DNA of 38,895 bases. It comes from CAWULT01 sp963923455 (lineage in GTDB: Bacteria > Acidobacteriota > Vicinamibacteria > Vicinamibacterales > UBA2999). Below, in pieces: positions 17,917 to 29,500 of the stretch (the stretch's first letter is position 1; every line of letters begins with the position of its first letter). The notes under the pieces were generated by a model. That model was given only the letters and a program-made list of their open reading frames with translations. It did no database searches and had not been told where the DNA came from. The stretch lies in NCBI GenBank assembly GCA_963923455.1, contig CAWULT010000036.1, forward strand, positions 1 through 38,895, read 5' to 3'. Both the position numbers and the translations under genes were made by a program.

Positions 17917-18546
17917 TCAGCCGCCGATGAGCGCGGCGGCGAGCACGGCCGCCTTGTCGGCCAGCGTCTGCGCGAACACGAAGTTGCGCTCGCGCAGCGC
18001 CTGCTCTGCCTGGTCCGAGAAGCGCTTCGACTGGTCGTACTGCGCGCGGGCCTCGGTCGAGAGGCGCCGGTAGTCGGTGCGCCCGAGATCCCGCGCAGCC
18101 TGGTTCAGCAGATCGCGCACACGCCGCTCGGCCGACGCATCGCCGGCCGCCGGGGCGGCGCGCAGTTCGCGCGGCTCCGACGGCGGCGGCGACGGCACCT
18201 CCACCACGGCCGGGGGCGCCTCGGGCTTCGCCTCGGCCTCGGTGCTGGCAGCCGCCGGACGGCGCACCGGCGGGCGCGCGGTGGCACGCGGCGGGGTGAC
18301 CGCCGCCGGCACCTCGGGCGGCACCGGCGCCGCCGCAATGGGCTCCTCCGCCGGGACGATCACGCGCGGCGGCGGCATGGGCAGCGCCAGCGCCGGCCCC
18401 TCGGCCACGACGACCGGGCGCGACTTCGCGCAGCCCGGGCCGAGCAGCGCGGCCAGGCCCACCACGACCGCCGCGGCCGTCCGGGTGGACGACCACCGCG
18501 GGCCTGGTCCCCGGTGGCGACGCGCGACGCTGGCGGCCTGGTGCAT
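17917..18546 (-). CDS. Small exported, possibly lipid-anchored, protein after the kinase
   Basis: Encodes 209 residues. A basic N-terminus leads into a hydrophobic stretch AAAVVVGLAALLGPGCAKS with Cys39. The lipobox is imperfect (LLGPGC instead of LxGC), so lipid attachment is possible but unsure. A Pro/Ala-rich linker (about 45-135) follows. The C-terminal 65 residues are an amphipathic helical segment (VRDLLNQAARDLGRTDYRRL, then FSDQAEQALRERNFVFAQ) that resembles a small helical-repeat domain. The start lies 22 bp after the histidine kinase stop. I do not know the function; the position suggests a periplasmic partner or target of the kinase. Confidence 0.72.
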   Translation of the reverse strand: MHQAASVARRHRGPGPRWSSTRTAAAVVVGLAALLGPGCAKSRPVVVAEGPALALPMPPPRVIVPAEEPIAAAPVPPEVPAAVTPPRATARPPVRRPAAASTEAEAKPEAPPAVVEVPSPPPSEPRELRAAPAAGDASAERRVRDLLNQAARDLGRTDYRRLSTEARAQYDQSKRFSDQAEQALRERNFVFAQTLADKAAVLAAALIGG

Positions 18547-18568
18547 GCGATTGGCTCCGGCTGCGGCC

Positions 18569-20476
18569 TCAGTCGATGGCTCTGGGCAGCAGCACACGGA
18601 AGATCGTACCGCGCCCGGGCGTGGACTGCACCTCGATGTCGCCGTCGTGCAGCTGCACGATGCGGTAGACCATCGAGAGCCCGATGCCCGTCCCATGATC
18701 CTTCGTCGTGAAGTACAGGTCAAAGATCTTCCCCAGGTGCTCCGGGGCGATCCCGATGCCGGTGTCCTCGACGCGCACCTCCACCCGCTGCTTCGAGGCA
18801 GGCGCGCACGAGAGCCGCAGCGTCCCGCCGTTCGGCATCGCCTGGCAGGCGTTGATCGCCAGGTTCAGGAACACCTGCCGCAACATCGCGGCGTCGCCGT
18901 TGACGGCCGGCGCCGACGCCGGGCAGTCGAGCAGCAGCCGGACGTTGTGCTTGCGGGCCTCCGCCTCGACGAGCGGCTGGATCTCGCCGACGAGCGCGCT
19001 GACGTGGACGGCCTGCAGCTTCAGGTCCTCGGGCCGCGTGAAGCGCAGGAACCCCTGCACCACTTCGTCGAGCCGCCGGATCTCGCCTTCGATCACCTCC
19101 ACGTGCTGCAGGGCGCCCTGCGCCCGTGCGGGCAGCGCCTGCGCCTCGGAGAGGCCGAGGGTGCTGCCGGCCGCCGCGGCCACCGGCTGCGGCTCCGGCA
19201 CCGCGGCCATCGCGAGGTTCTTGATCTTCGTCCGCAGCAGCTCGAGGTGAATCATCATCGCGTTCAGCGGGTTCTTCACCTCGTGCGCGATACCCGCCGT
19301 GAGCCGGCCGAGCGCGACGAGCTTCCGGGAGTACGCCAGCATCGAGTGGACGCGCGAGAGATACCCGATGTCCCGCTCGACGAGCAGGACGGCGACCAGT
19401 TCGCCGCCCTTGCCGGTGATCACGTGCGTCATCAGCAGGCTCGGCTGCGCCTCGGCCTCCTTGCCCGCCTCGCCGTCGGCCGGTGGCCGGTTCACCTGCA
19501 CCGGCCCCCGGGACTGGCGGGCGGCCAGGGTCTCCTCGACGAGCGTGCGGTAGGGGTGGGCCACTGGCAGCAGGTCCTTCAGCGCGCGGCCGACGGGGCC
19601 GGCCGGCAGCGACGGCGCCATCGCGGGGTTGGAGAACAGCAGTTCGCCGGACGGGTTGAACAGCGCCACCGCGTCCTCGAGGTGCTCGACCGCCGTCCGC
19701 AAGTGGGCCTGCTGGCCGGCGAGGCGGCTGCGATCGGCGGAGAGCTGCTGGCTGACGGTGTTGAAGAAGGACCCGAGCTCGCCGAACTCGTCGCCCGGCG
19801 GCAGGTCGAGGGTGACGCCGAATTCGCCCTGCCCGAGCCGGGTCAGGCCGCCGCGCAGCATGTGGATCGGGCGCAGCAGCAGGCGCGACAACAGCCCGGC
19901 CAGCAGGACGCCCACCCCCAGCGCCACCACCGCCGTGACGAGGGACGGGTAGAGCGACGCCATCAGCTCGCGCTTCATCAACGCGGTCGACACCTCGACG
20001 CGGATCGAGCCGAACGCCTCGTCGCCGAGCATCATCGGCTGTCGCACGTCGAGCGTGCCGACGCCGCGGTACACGGCCCGCACCTGGTTGATGGGCGTAT
20101 CGGCGAGCAGGCTGCTCATGTCGACGCGCGGCGGCAGCTGCGCCCCGACGAGCGCCGCATCGCTGCTGGCGACGACGACGCCCTGCCGGTCGACCACCGA
20201 CGCCACGACGATGCCTTCGCCGTAGAGACTGGCCTGGAGCAGCGCGCGCAGGCCGGGGTCGGTGCGCAGGCCGGCATAGGGGTCCGCGACGCCGGCGGTC
20301 ACCAGCTCGCGCGCCCGGTGGAAGATCGCCTTCGACAGCAGCTGGCCGCGGTTGTCGCTCTCGTGCAGGATGACGCTGGCCAGCCGCGCGGCGTTGAGGG
20401 CGCTCAGCACGACCACCACGAGCCCCACCAGCAGCGTGACGCCGACGATCTGTTTGGCGCGGATTCCGAGGCGCAT
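18569..20476 (-). CDS. Membrane histidine kinase, NtrB/PAS type
   Basis: Encodes 635 residues. Order: transmembrane helix 9-29; periplasmic sensor about 30-175; second helix 176-201; HAMP linker 197-250; a PAS-like domain about 262-370 (EDAVALFNPSGELLFSN); phosphoacceptor helix with His398 in AGIAHEVKNPLNAM; then an ATPase domain. N-box is NLAINACQAM, G1 is VEDTGIGIAP, and DHGTGIGLSM is G2. The HExxNPLxxM-type H box is that of NtrB-like kinases, which phosphorylate sigma54 response regulators. The partner is the regulator gene whose stop lies 20 bp upstream. GAGGG lies 5 bp before the ATG. The periplasmic sensor domain has no motif I recognise, so the signal is unknown. Confidence 0.93.
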   Translation of the reverse strand: MRLGIRAKQIVGVTLLVGLVVVVLSALNAARLASVILHESDNRGQLLSKAIFHRARELVTAGVADPYAGLRTDPGLRALLQASLYGEGIVVASVVDRQGVVVASSDAALVGAQLPPRVDMSSLLADTPINQVRAVYRGVGTLDVRQPMMLGDEAFGSIRVEVSTALMKRELMASLYPSLVTAVVALGVGVLLAGLLSRLLLRPIHMLRGGLTRLGQGEFGVTLDLPPGDEFGELGSFFNTVSQQLSADRSRLAGQQAHLRTAVEHLEDAVALFNPSGELLFSNPAMAPSLPAGPVGRALKDLLPVAHPYRTLVEETLAARQSRGPVQVNRPPADGEAGKEAEAQPSLLMTHVITGKGGELVAVLLVERDIGYLSRVHSMLAYSRKLVALGRLTAGIAHEVKNPLNAMMIHLELLRTKIKNLAMAAVPEPQPVAAAAGSTLGLSEAQALPARAQGALQHVEVIEGEIRRLDEVVQGFLRFTRPEDLKLQAVHVSALVGEIQPLVEAEARKHNVRLLLDCPASAPAVNGDAAMLRQVFLNLAINACQAMPNGGTLRLSCAPASKQRVEVRVEDTGIGIAPEHLGKIFDLYFTTKDHGTGIGLSMVYRIVQLHDGDIEVQSTPGRGTIFRVLLPRAID

Positions 20477-20496
20477 CGCAGCCCTCTGTCAGCGCG

Positions 20497-21909
<1,413 letters not shown>

Positions 21910-21959
21910 GACAGACCTGCGGTGGTGCGCCGGGGGGATGGCGGACCAGCCGATACCCC

Positions 21960-21988
21960 ATCGTAGCCTGTCGTTTTTACACGGTCTA
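21960..21988 (-). promoter_or_regulatory. Candidate promoter of the two-component operon
   Basis: TAGACC (21988-21983) and TACGAT (21965-21960) each match four of six sigma70 consensus bases at the optimal 17-bp spacing, 50 bp upstream of the response-regulator ATG. An A/T patch (GTAAAAACG) lies in the spacer. Confidence 0.42.
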
Positions 21989-22056
21989 GCACGGCCTTCG
22001 GCCGCGCCGGCGCCGCTGGGGCCGCAGGACGGGACGCCGTACACTGGGACGGACCG

Positions 22057-22884
22057 GTGTCAGACCACACTCCGCCCTCGCTGCCCGTCGAGATTCGGCC
22101 CGATCCGGGGCCGTACGCCCCGGACCCGCTCGCGGTCCTCACGCCAGACCCGCCGCCGCCGGCGCCACAGTCGAGGTGGCGGATGCGAACCCGGCTGTTC
22201 GCCGTGGGAGAAGTCGTCCTCTGCTCGAGCGTGCCGACGCAGCTGGCGATCGTGGTGGCGCTGGCGATGGTCGGCATCCGGGCCGGCGAGGACGGGACCC
22301 TCTCGATGGCCTACGTCGTGGCGGTGTCGCTGGGCGATTCCGTCCTGCTGATCGCGCTGATGACGTGGCTCACGCGCCTGCGTGGTGAGAGCCCGGCCCG
22401 CCTGTGGGTGGGGGGGCGGCCCATCGGCCGCGAGGCCCTCCATGGGCTGTCACTGACCCCGGCCATCTTCGCCCTCGTGGTCGTGCTGCTGCTGTCGGTC
22501 CGGGCCTACGCCCCCTGGCTCCACAACGTCGCGACCAACCCGCTCGAGGCGCTGGCCCGGCAGGGGCCGGTCGAGGCGGCCGTGTTCGGCCTCGTCGCCA
22601 TCGTGGCGGGCGGTGTCCGGGAGGAACTGCAGCGGGCGTTCCTGCTGGACCGGTTCGAGCGCCATCTGGGCGGCGCGGGGGTCGGCTTGTTCGCGATCAG
22701 CCTCGCCTTCGGCCTCGGCCACTACCTGCAGGGCTGGGACGCCGTGATCACGACCGCGGCCATGGGGGCGTTCTGGGGCGTGGTCTACCTGCGGCGCCGC
22801 AGCGCGGTGGCACCGATCGTCTGCCATTCGGCCTTCAACTCGCTCGAGATCCTGCGCGTTGCCGCGGGCGGCGGCGCGGGGTAG
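22057..22884 (+). CDS. CPBP-family intramembrane metalloprotease-like protein
   Basis: CPBP (CaaX protease, bacteriocin-processing) proteins are multi-pass membrane proteins. This 275-residue one has all three family motifs: EExxxR as Glu189-Glu190-Leu-Gln-Arg193, FxxxH as Phe218 to His222, and HxxxN as His257 to Asn261. These residues form the metal site of the Rce1-like fold. About six hydrophobic segments follow a 40-residue Pro-rich N-terminus. The start is a GTG at 22057. A TACACT hexamer at 22040-22045 would give only a short leader. An ATG at 22183 (residue 43) with GAGG 6 bp upstream is a real alternative and would drop the Pro-rich stretch. It lies divergent from the response regulator, and the nine-gene operon ends against it. 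Confidence 0.88.
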   Translation: MSDHTPPSLPVEIRPDPGPYAPDPLAVLTPDPPPPAPQSRWRMRTRLFAVGEVVLCSSVPTQLAIVVALAMVGIRAGEDGTLSMAYVVAVSLGDSVLLIALMTWLTRLRGESPARLWVGGRPIGREALHGLSLTPAIFALVVVLLLSVRAYAPWLHNVATNPLEALARQGPVEAAVFGLVAIVAGGVREELQRAFLLDRFERHLGGAGVGLFAISLAFGLGHYLQGWDAVITTAAMGAFWGVVYLRRRSAVAPIVCHSAFNSLEILRVAAGGGAG

Positions 22885-22924
22885 GCCACGCCGGGGCACG
22901 CCGGCCGGCGGCGCGCGCGGCGGC

Positions 22925-23563
22925 TCAGCGTCCGCCGCCGGGCGCAGCAGACGGCGGCGGCTCGCGCACGGCGACGATCACCACTTCGGCCCGCGCGCGA
23001 ACGTCACGCAGCCACTGCTGCACGGCCGCCTCGCGCCGGGCCTCCGCCGCCTCGCGCCGGACGTCGGCGGCCACCTCCTCGTAGGGGCGGCGCACGCCGT
23101 CGCGGATGAACTGGCCGGGGTGCTCGTCGTAGTACTGCCGCGCCTGCTCTTCGCTGACGGGGGCGCCGAGGCCGAAGCGCTGATCCAGGTACGCGCGGAT
23201 CCTCAGCGAGTCGCGCGCCATGTCGCGCACCTGCGCGTCGGTGAGGCCCGCCGTGTCCATCAGCGTCTCGAGCCCGGCGCCCGCCGCCGCCATCAACCGG
23301 ACCATCTCGGCCTCGACCTGCTCGGGCCGGGGCTCCGGCGGCGGAAAACGCGCCACCTCGGCCAGCACCAGCCGGCGTTCGGCGAGCTGCTCGACGGCGC
23401 GCGACGGCGACGGGTCCACGAGCCCGAGCCCGCTGGCGGCGCGCACGTCGCTCAGCAGGATCGTCTCGCCGTTCACGCGCGCCATCACGCGATCGACGAG
23501 CTCCTGCGCCGAGGCGACGGCCACGACGAGGGCCAGCGGGAGCGCGCAGAGGACGGCGCGCAT
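22925..23563 (-). CDS. SurA-like periplasmic chaperone lacking a PPIase domain
   Basis: Encodes 212 residues. Residues 1-19 are a signal peptide. The mature protein opens with ELVDRVMARVNGETILLSDV, which closely resembles the opening of SurA/parvulin-type chaperones. A helix-rich chaperone core follows (AVEQLAERRLVLAEV, VSEEQARQYYDEHPGQF). SurA is about 430 residues with two parvulin domains; here the sequence ends at 212 with no rotamase sequence. It is therefore best read as a chaperone core only. SurA carries outer-membrane protein precursors to the BAM complex. The start overlaps the stop of the Omp85 gene (TGATG), implying coupled translation and a shared role in outer-membrane protein assembly. 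The gene ends 40 bp from the convergent CPBP gene. Confidence 0.85.
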   Translation of the reverse strand: MRAVLCALPLALVVAVASAQELVDRVMARVNGETILLSDVRAASGLGLVDPSPSRAVEQLAERRLVLAEVARFPPPEPRPEQVEAEMVRLMAAAGAGLETLMDTAGLTDAQVRDMARDSLRIRAYLDQRFGLGAPVSEEQARQYYDEHPGQFIRDGVRRPYEEVAADVRREAAEARREAAVQQWLRDVRARAEVVIVAVREPPPSAAPGGGR

Positions 23564-26541
23564 CAGAACGCCTGCCCCAGCGAGATGTGCCACACCAGCC
23601 CACGCTCCCGGCGGGCGACGCCGCTGGCATCCGGCGGCAGGTTGCGCCGATCGAGGTTGAGACCCAGATCGAGCCGGATCGGCCCGACCGGAGACCGGAA
23701 GCGCACGCCGCCACCGGCCGCCGGCCGCAGTTCGAGCAGGCTGAGATCGCCGGCGTGCTTGACGACGTTGCCGGCATCGAGGAAGACGACGCCCTGCAGC
23801 GCTCCGACGAGCGATACGCGCAGTTCGCCGTTGAAGATGACGATGCCGTTGCCGCCGGTCGGGAACCCCGACTGACTGATCGTGTTGCGGGGATCGTCGA
23901 CGGCGAAGAACTCGCCCAGGCGATCGAGCGAGAAGCCGCGGACGGTGGTGTCGCCGCCGGCGAAGAAGCGGCGGCTGGCCGGCAGGTCCTCGACCACCTC
24001 GACCACGGTGCTGCCGTCGGCCGCCGTGCGCGTGACCTGCCGCGGGAAGCCCTGCGCCGCGCCGAGGCGCGCGCCGAACGCGGCGACGACGCGACGGGCG
24101 GTGGGCAGCCGCCGGTAGACGAAGCCCTGCACCGACACCTTCGCGAAGCCGACCTCCGAGCCGATCGCGCGCATGGCGAGGTCGCCGTCGACCGTGACGG
24201 CGCTGCCGCGCGAGGCGTCCAGCAGGTCGTCGCGGGTGTTGCGCAGGAACGACCCCGAGAAGAGCGAGAGCCGCACCTGGGGGAACAGGCGGTCGATGAG
24301 GGGGCTCTCGTCGGGCGTGAACCGCTCGTCGAAAAGCTCCGTCCGCGAGAGCGAGTAGCGGCCGGAGACGTTGTAGACGGGCGACAGGGCCATGCCGACC
24401 TCCGCCCGGATCTCGCGCTGGATGAAGTTGAAGCTCGACCGGATCGCCTGATCGATCAGGCCCGTCACGAGCAGCCCCGCCGACGTACCGCCGATCTTGG
24501 GCTCGCGGAACGTGCCGACCACGCGGTACTCGTTGAAGCCGTAGCGTGAGTCGCGCAGGTTCTCGGACAGCCGGATGCCGGAGTTGTCGATCACGATGTC
24601 GCGCGACCGCAGGCTGACGCGCGTGAACAGGTTGACCGACCGGTTGCTGCCCCAGAGATTCCGGCGGCCCACTTCGAAGAAGCCGCGCGGGGCCAGCTCG
24701 AAGCGCTCCTCGGCCTGCCCGCCTTCACCGGTGGGGCGCAGGCGAAAGCCGCCCTCGAGGCCGCCGCCGCCGCCGATCGACGTGGGCTTCGATTCCTCCA
24801 GGCGCACGAGCAGGTCGGCCCGGTTGTCGGTTCCGTGCCGCAGCTCCTCCACCTCGACCCGGCGGAACAGCCCGAGCGCGCTCACGCGTGTCTGGCTCTC
24901 GAGCCGGTCGGCCAGGCCGAGCGGATCGCCCGGCCGCAGCCGCAGCTCGCGCTCGATCGTCTCACGGCTGGTGCGACGGTTGCCGACCACGATCACGTGA
25001 TCGATCACGTAGCGCGGCCCCTCGACGATCGTGAAACGGACGTCCACTTCCGACCCGGTCTCGGCCCGCGTCGTGCTCGGCGTGATGGTCACGGCCGCAT
25101 AGCCGCGGTTGCGGTACTCGACTTCGAGGCGATCGCGATCGGCCGAGACGTCCCCCTCGGAGAAGGGCTTGCCGGGAGCGGTGGCCAACCACGAGCGCGC
25201 CTGGGCCTCGTCGAACGCGCTTCGCCCCTCGAACGACACGGCGCGCACCAGAGTGCGGGCCCCTTCGACGACCGTGAGCGTCAGGGCGACGCGTCGGGTC
25301 TGGCCGGCGGCGTCCTCGTGCACCACCGGCAGGTCGCGCGGCTGCTGCACCTGCGCCGCGGTGTACCCGCGGTCCAGATAGGTCCGCAGGATGGCCCCGA
25401 TGCCCGCGTCGACCGTCGCCTGCACGAAGGGGTCGCCGGCCTTGAGCCGGACCAGCGCACGCAGGTCCGGCGCCGGCACGGCCGTGCTGCCGGCCACCTG
25501 GACGTCGTCGACGAAGTAGCGTGGCCCCCGCGTCACCGTGAACGTGATGGTCAGCGTGCCGCCACGCTCGTCGCGGGTATAGGTGACGTGGGCGTCGCGG
25601 TAGCCGCGGGCCCGGAAGTAGTTCTCGATCTGCAGGCTCGAGTCCTCGAGCAGATCCTCGTCCGCCGACGCCTCGCTGCGGATCGGCACCAGCCGTTCGA
25701 GCTCGCCCCCGGGCACGGGATCGCCCGCGAAGGCCACGACGACCTTCGACCCGCGGACCAGGTCGACCACGACGTGGGCCCCGTCGTCCGCGAAGGTGAC
25801 CGCGTGCGTTGCGCGGGCCTCGTAGTAGCCCCGCCCGCGCAGGGTCGCCTCCCACGCCTGGAGCTCCCGCTCGACGGCCGCCCGGTCGTAGGGCTGGCCC
25901 TCCCGGACCGACGGGCGCTCGGCCGGCGCACCCGGCACGGTCTGGTCGATGTCCTCGAACCGGAGCGCGGCGATGGGGACGCGCCCCCGCGATTGCGCCG
26001 TGATCACCATCGTCGCGCGATCGGGATCGTGGGTCTCCTCGAGCGCCACCGACAGGTCGGCCGATGGATAGCCCCGGTCGCGATAGGCCCGCTTGAGGGC
26101 CTCGACGATGGCAGCGGCCTGCGCGGCGCGCGGCGGGTCGCCGAACTGGTCGGAGAGGACCTTGCGGAGATCGTCCTCGGACACCCCGAGGCTGCCGCGG
26201 AACGCGACGCGGTCCACGGGGTGCAGGGGCACCAGCGCGTAGCGCAACGCCACGCCGCCGGGCGACGGCGTCCGGAACACCTGCACGTCCTCGAAGGTGT
26301 TCAGGCTGATCAGGTGGGCGATCGAGTCGCGCACCTGGGCCATCGACAACGGCCGCCCCACGACGGTGTCGAGCAGGCCGGTGATGGCCGTGTCGGTGAT
26401 CGGGCGCCCTTCCTGCTCGACGCGCACCTCCGTGACGACCGGGGCCTGCGCGGCCGCGGGCGCCGCCAGGCACGCCAGCGCCAGCGACACCCACGAGCAC
26501 AGGCGGCCGGCGGCACGGCCGGCGGGCAGGGACCGGGTCAT
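23563..26541 (-). CDS. Omp85/TamA-family outer-membrane assembly protein with seven POTRA-like repeats
   Basis: Encodes 992 residues. Signal peptide 1-32. Residues about 35-586 contain seven successive repeats of roughly 80 residues, each with the POTRA pattern of a strand, a Leu-rich helix pair and a closing strand, for example VEGPRYVIDHVIVVGNRRTS. The C-terminal 406 residues are a beta-barrel, with the loop-6 VRGF motif near 867-870 and a terminal Phe in WHISLGQAF, the usual beta-signal. BamA has five POTRA domains and TamA has three, so this is longer than either. The start overlaps the TamB stop as TGATG, and the pairing with TamB supports a TamA-like role. A BamA-like core role cannot be excluded. 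The next gene is SurA-like. Confidence 0.93.
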   Translation of the reverse strand: MTRSLPAGRAAGRLCSWVSLALACLAAPAAAQAPVVTEVRVEQEGRPITDTAITGLLDTVVGRPLSMAQVRDSIAHLISLNTFEDVQVFRTPSPGGVALRYALVPLHPVDRVAFRGSLGVSEDDLRKVLSDQFGDPPRAAQAAAIVEALKRAYRDRGYPSADLSVALEETHDPDRATMVITAQSRGRVPIAALRFEDIDQTVPGAPAERPSVREGQPYDRAAVERELQAWEATLRGRGYYEARATHAVTFADDGAHVVVDLVRGSKVVVAFAGDPVPGGELERLVPIRSEASADEDLLEDSSLQIENYFRARGYRDAHVTYTRDERGGTLTITFTVTRGPRYFVDDVQVAGSTAVPAPDLRALVRLKAGDPFVQATVDAGIGAILRTYLDRGYTAAQVQQPRDLPVVHEDAAGQTRRVALTLTVVEGARTLVRAVSFEGRSAFDEAQARSWLATAPGKPFSEGDVSADRDRLEVEYRNRGYAAVTITPSTTRAETGSEVDVRFTIVEGPRYVIDHVIVVGNRRTSRETIERELRLRPGDPLGLADRLESQTRVSALGLFRRVEVEELRHGTDNRADLLVRLEESKPTSIGGGGGLEGGFRLRPTGEGGQAEERFELAPRGFFEVGRRNLWGSNRSVNLFTRVSLRSRDIVIDNSGIRLSENLRDSRYGFNEYRVVGTFREPKIGGTSAGLLVTGLIDQAIRSSFNFIQREIRAEVGMALSPVYNVSGRYSLSRTELFDERFTPDESPLIDRLFPQVRLSLFSGSFLRNTRDDLLDASRGSAVTVDGDLAMRAIGSEVGFAKVSVQGFVYRRLPTARRVVAAFGARLGAAQGFPRQVTRTAADGSTVVEVVEDLPASRRFFAGGDTTVRGFSLDRLGEFFAVDDPRNTISQSGFPTGGNGIVIFNGELRVSLVGALQGVVFLDAGNVVKHAGDLSLLELRPAAGGGVRFRSPVGPIRLDLGLNLDRRNLPPDASGVARRERGLVWHISLGQAF

Positions 26542-29500
26542 CAGAACGTGCGTCTCACGCGGATGTCGAGCGCGTAGGTCCGGTCCTCGTTCCGCGACAG
26601 CACCCACGAGAACCGGTCGGTCTGATCGTACTCGAGCAGGATGATCTGGTCGCTCGTCGACGACGACAGGCTGCGGGAATACGTGAGGAACAGGCGATCG
26701 GACAGGCGCTTGCCGATGACGAGCCGCGCGCCGGGGTCGAGTCGGGACGACTGCTGGTTCGGATCGACGAGGGACGGCGTCAGCTGGAACGTGTCGACGC
26801 CGAACGTCTGCTCCACCACGCGCCCCACCTCGGACGACACCGCGCCCGTCAACGCACGGGTGGCGCGCTCGCGGACGAGCTGCTGCTGCGGCGTGATGCT
26901 GGTGCTGTACTGGCGGAACTCGACGTCGCGGCCCGGCGCGGCATCGCTGAAGAGCAGCGCCAGCACCTCGGCCGGGGGCATGTAGGGATCGGAGGTGAAC
27001 TCGGTCGACATCCGATCGACCGTGCCCGAGCCGCGCACCGTCACCCGGTAGGTCTGCTGCGGCACGCGGACGCGCGTTTCGGCCTCGAGGTCGAAGAAGG
27101 GATCGATCCGCGTGGGGTTGTTGAAGTCGATGGCGCCGCGCGTGACCACGTAGCGGCGGCCCTCGAAGGTCAGCACCCCGTCCACGATGTCGGCGCGGCC
27201 CGTCACGAGCGGCCGATCGTAGGTGCCACGCAACTGCAGGTTGGCGCTGGCCACGAGCCGGACGGCGTTGTTGCGCACCTGCAGCGTCGACGGCGCGTCG
27301 AGCTGGATGTCGTAGCGCAGGGGCACGCTGGTCACCAGACCGGCCCCACCCGCGCCGCCGGCGCCTTCGGTGAAGCTCAGCAGGCCGCCGGTGTCGAGCG
27401 CTCGGGTGTAGAGCGCGTTGCGGACGGCGACGCGTCCGCGCAGCACGGCGCCCTCGAGCGATCCCTCGAGCGCGAGGTCCGCGTCGACGACGGACCGCAT
27501 GCCCTCGGGGAACCGCAGGCGCATCTCCTGGCCCCGCATCGTGACGTCGATCCGGCCGGTCTGGTAGCCGGCGATCGCGATGGTGCCGCCGAACGTCACG
27601 GGGCCGCCGCCGAGCCGCGCGGTGACCTCGTCGAGGCGGACGGTGCGCGAATCGAAGCGGATCGGGCCCGAGACGTTCTCGAGCGCGTGCGGGAACGAGA
27701 AGTGCCGCAGGCGCCCGTTGTCGACGGTCATCGCGCCGGTGACGAGCGGGTCGGCCAGCGGGCCCTCGAGCGACGCCTCGAGCATGGCCCGGCCGCTGCT
27801 GCGCACGTTCGGCACGAATGCCTGGAGGATGCCGAGGTTGGCGTCACCCCGGACCCGGACGCCGATCCGCTCGTCGTGCAGGTTCGCCGTGCCCGACAGC
27901 TCGAGCTGCGTGTCCTCGCCGACGAGGCGGAAGTCGGCCAGACGGACGATGTTGCGGTCGAGCGCCACCCGCAGCGGCGCGGCGTTGCGGATCTGGTAGT
28001 CGAAGAAGCGCAGGTCGAGCCGCTCGACCGTGGTGTCGACCAGCAGGTGGTCGAAGTTGGCCAGCTCGCCCACCACGCGGATCCGGCCGCTCGCCACCGC
28101 CGTGCTGTAGGGGGACAGGCGGGGGTTCAGCGCCCTGATGTACGGGTCGAGCGACGTGTCGCTGACCGTGAACGCCATCTCCGTGTCCATCTCGGGCGTC
28201 AGCGCGATGCGGCCCGCGCCCGAGACGGCCAGGCGGGACGAGGCGGCCTCGATCTTCAGCGTCATCAGGTCGCCGACGATGGCGATGTCGCCCGTGACCT
28301 GGCCGATGCCCTCGTCGGCCGCGAAGAAGTCTCGGATGGTGCCGCGGACGTCGTAGCGCGGCTCGCCGAACGACCCGCTGCCGCCGGCCGTGAAGTCGAT
28401 CAGCCCGGAGAGCGGGAGCGTCGACGACTTGGCGAGCGACACGCTCTCGACGGGAATCCCCTTGGCGTCGAGGTTGAACGAGTACGTGCCGTTCCAGCCG
28501 ACGTAGGCCGCGCCGTTGCCCCTCCCCCCGGCCTTCAGCAGCTGGATGTTGTCGAGCCGCACGCCGGTCCCCTCGAACCGCAGCGAGGCCGAGGCCGAGT
28601 CGAAGGCCTCGCCATAGGCCGTGCCCGGTGCGATGGCCATCATGCCGAACCCCTGGGGCTGCTGGTACTTGCCGTAGACCCGGAACTCGCCCGAGAGCGC
28701 CCCGTCGATGTCGTAGTCGTCGATCGCGAACGCGTGGCGCAGGTGGGCGACGGGCCGCCGCGCGATCTGCACGCGGGCGTTGACCTCCTCACCGCCGTCC
28801 CGGCGCGGATACCCCAGCGAGAACAGGCCGTCGGCGCGGATCTCCGAGTCGCCCGACGCGATGACGACGTCCTTCACGTCGGCGTAGCTGTTCTGGATGA
28901 CCGCCCGGCCCGTGGCCCGGCCCCAGTCGACGTCCCAGGCCCGCATGCGGTCGCCGCTGAAGGTGCCCTCGATGCGCGGCGCCTTGAAGCTCTCGGTCAT
29001 CAGGCCGTCGAAGGTGCCGTGGCCGGCGATCGGAATGGCGCCGGTTCGCGACCCGAACGCGGTGAGGATGCCGGCGAGCAGGCGGTCGCTCTCCTGCCAG
29101 TCGGCGCTCGCCACGTAGAACGGGATCCGCGAGCGGTCGCCGTACTCGGTGCGCCCCTGGAACTCGACGTAGGTCTCGGGCGTGGCCACGTGGCTCGGCG
29201 CGAGGTCGATGCCCGCGGGATCGATCGCGTAGGACAGCGCGCCGCCGACCGGCACGGGCGCGAGCGGCAGGTGGTTGCTGAACGGCCCCCACGGCCGCGG
29301 CAGGCGCTCGCGCTCGGCGATCTGCTCGAGGGGCAGTTCGCGCGGCAGCAGCGCGACGCCGTCGGGCGCGCCGACCTGCAGCGTGCCCTGGCCGGTGCGG
29401 TCCTGGAAGCGCCCGCGCGGCCAGGCCAGATGGTTGCGGCCGCTGGCGCGGCCCGCCAGGCGCAGCCCGTCGAGTTCGAGGCAGTCGGTCAGCGTGGTCA

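Noticed and set aside
15645..17930. A long plus-strand frame opposite the beta-helix gene
   Set aside because: Charged, repeat-like composition without motifs; the minus strand has a signal peptide, ribosome binding site and beta-helix pattern.
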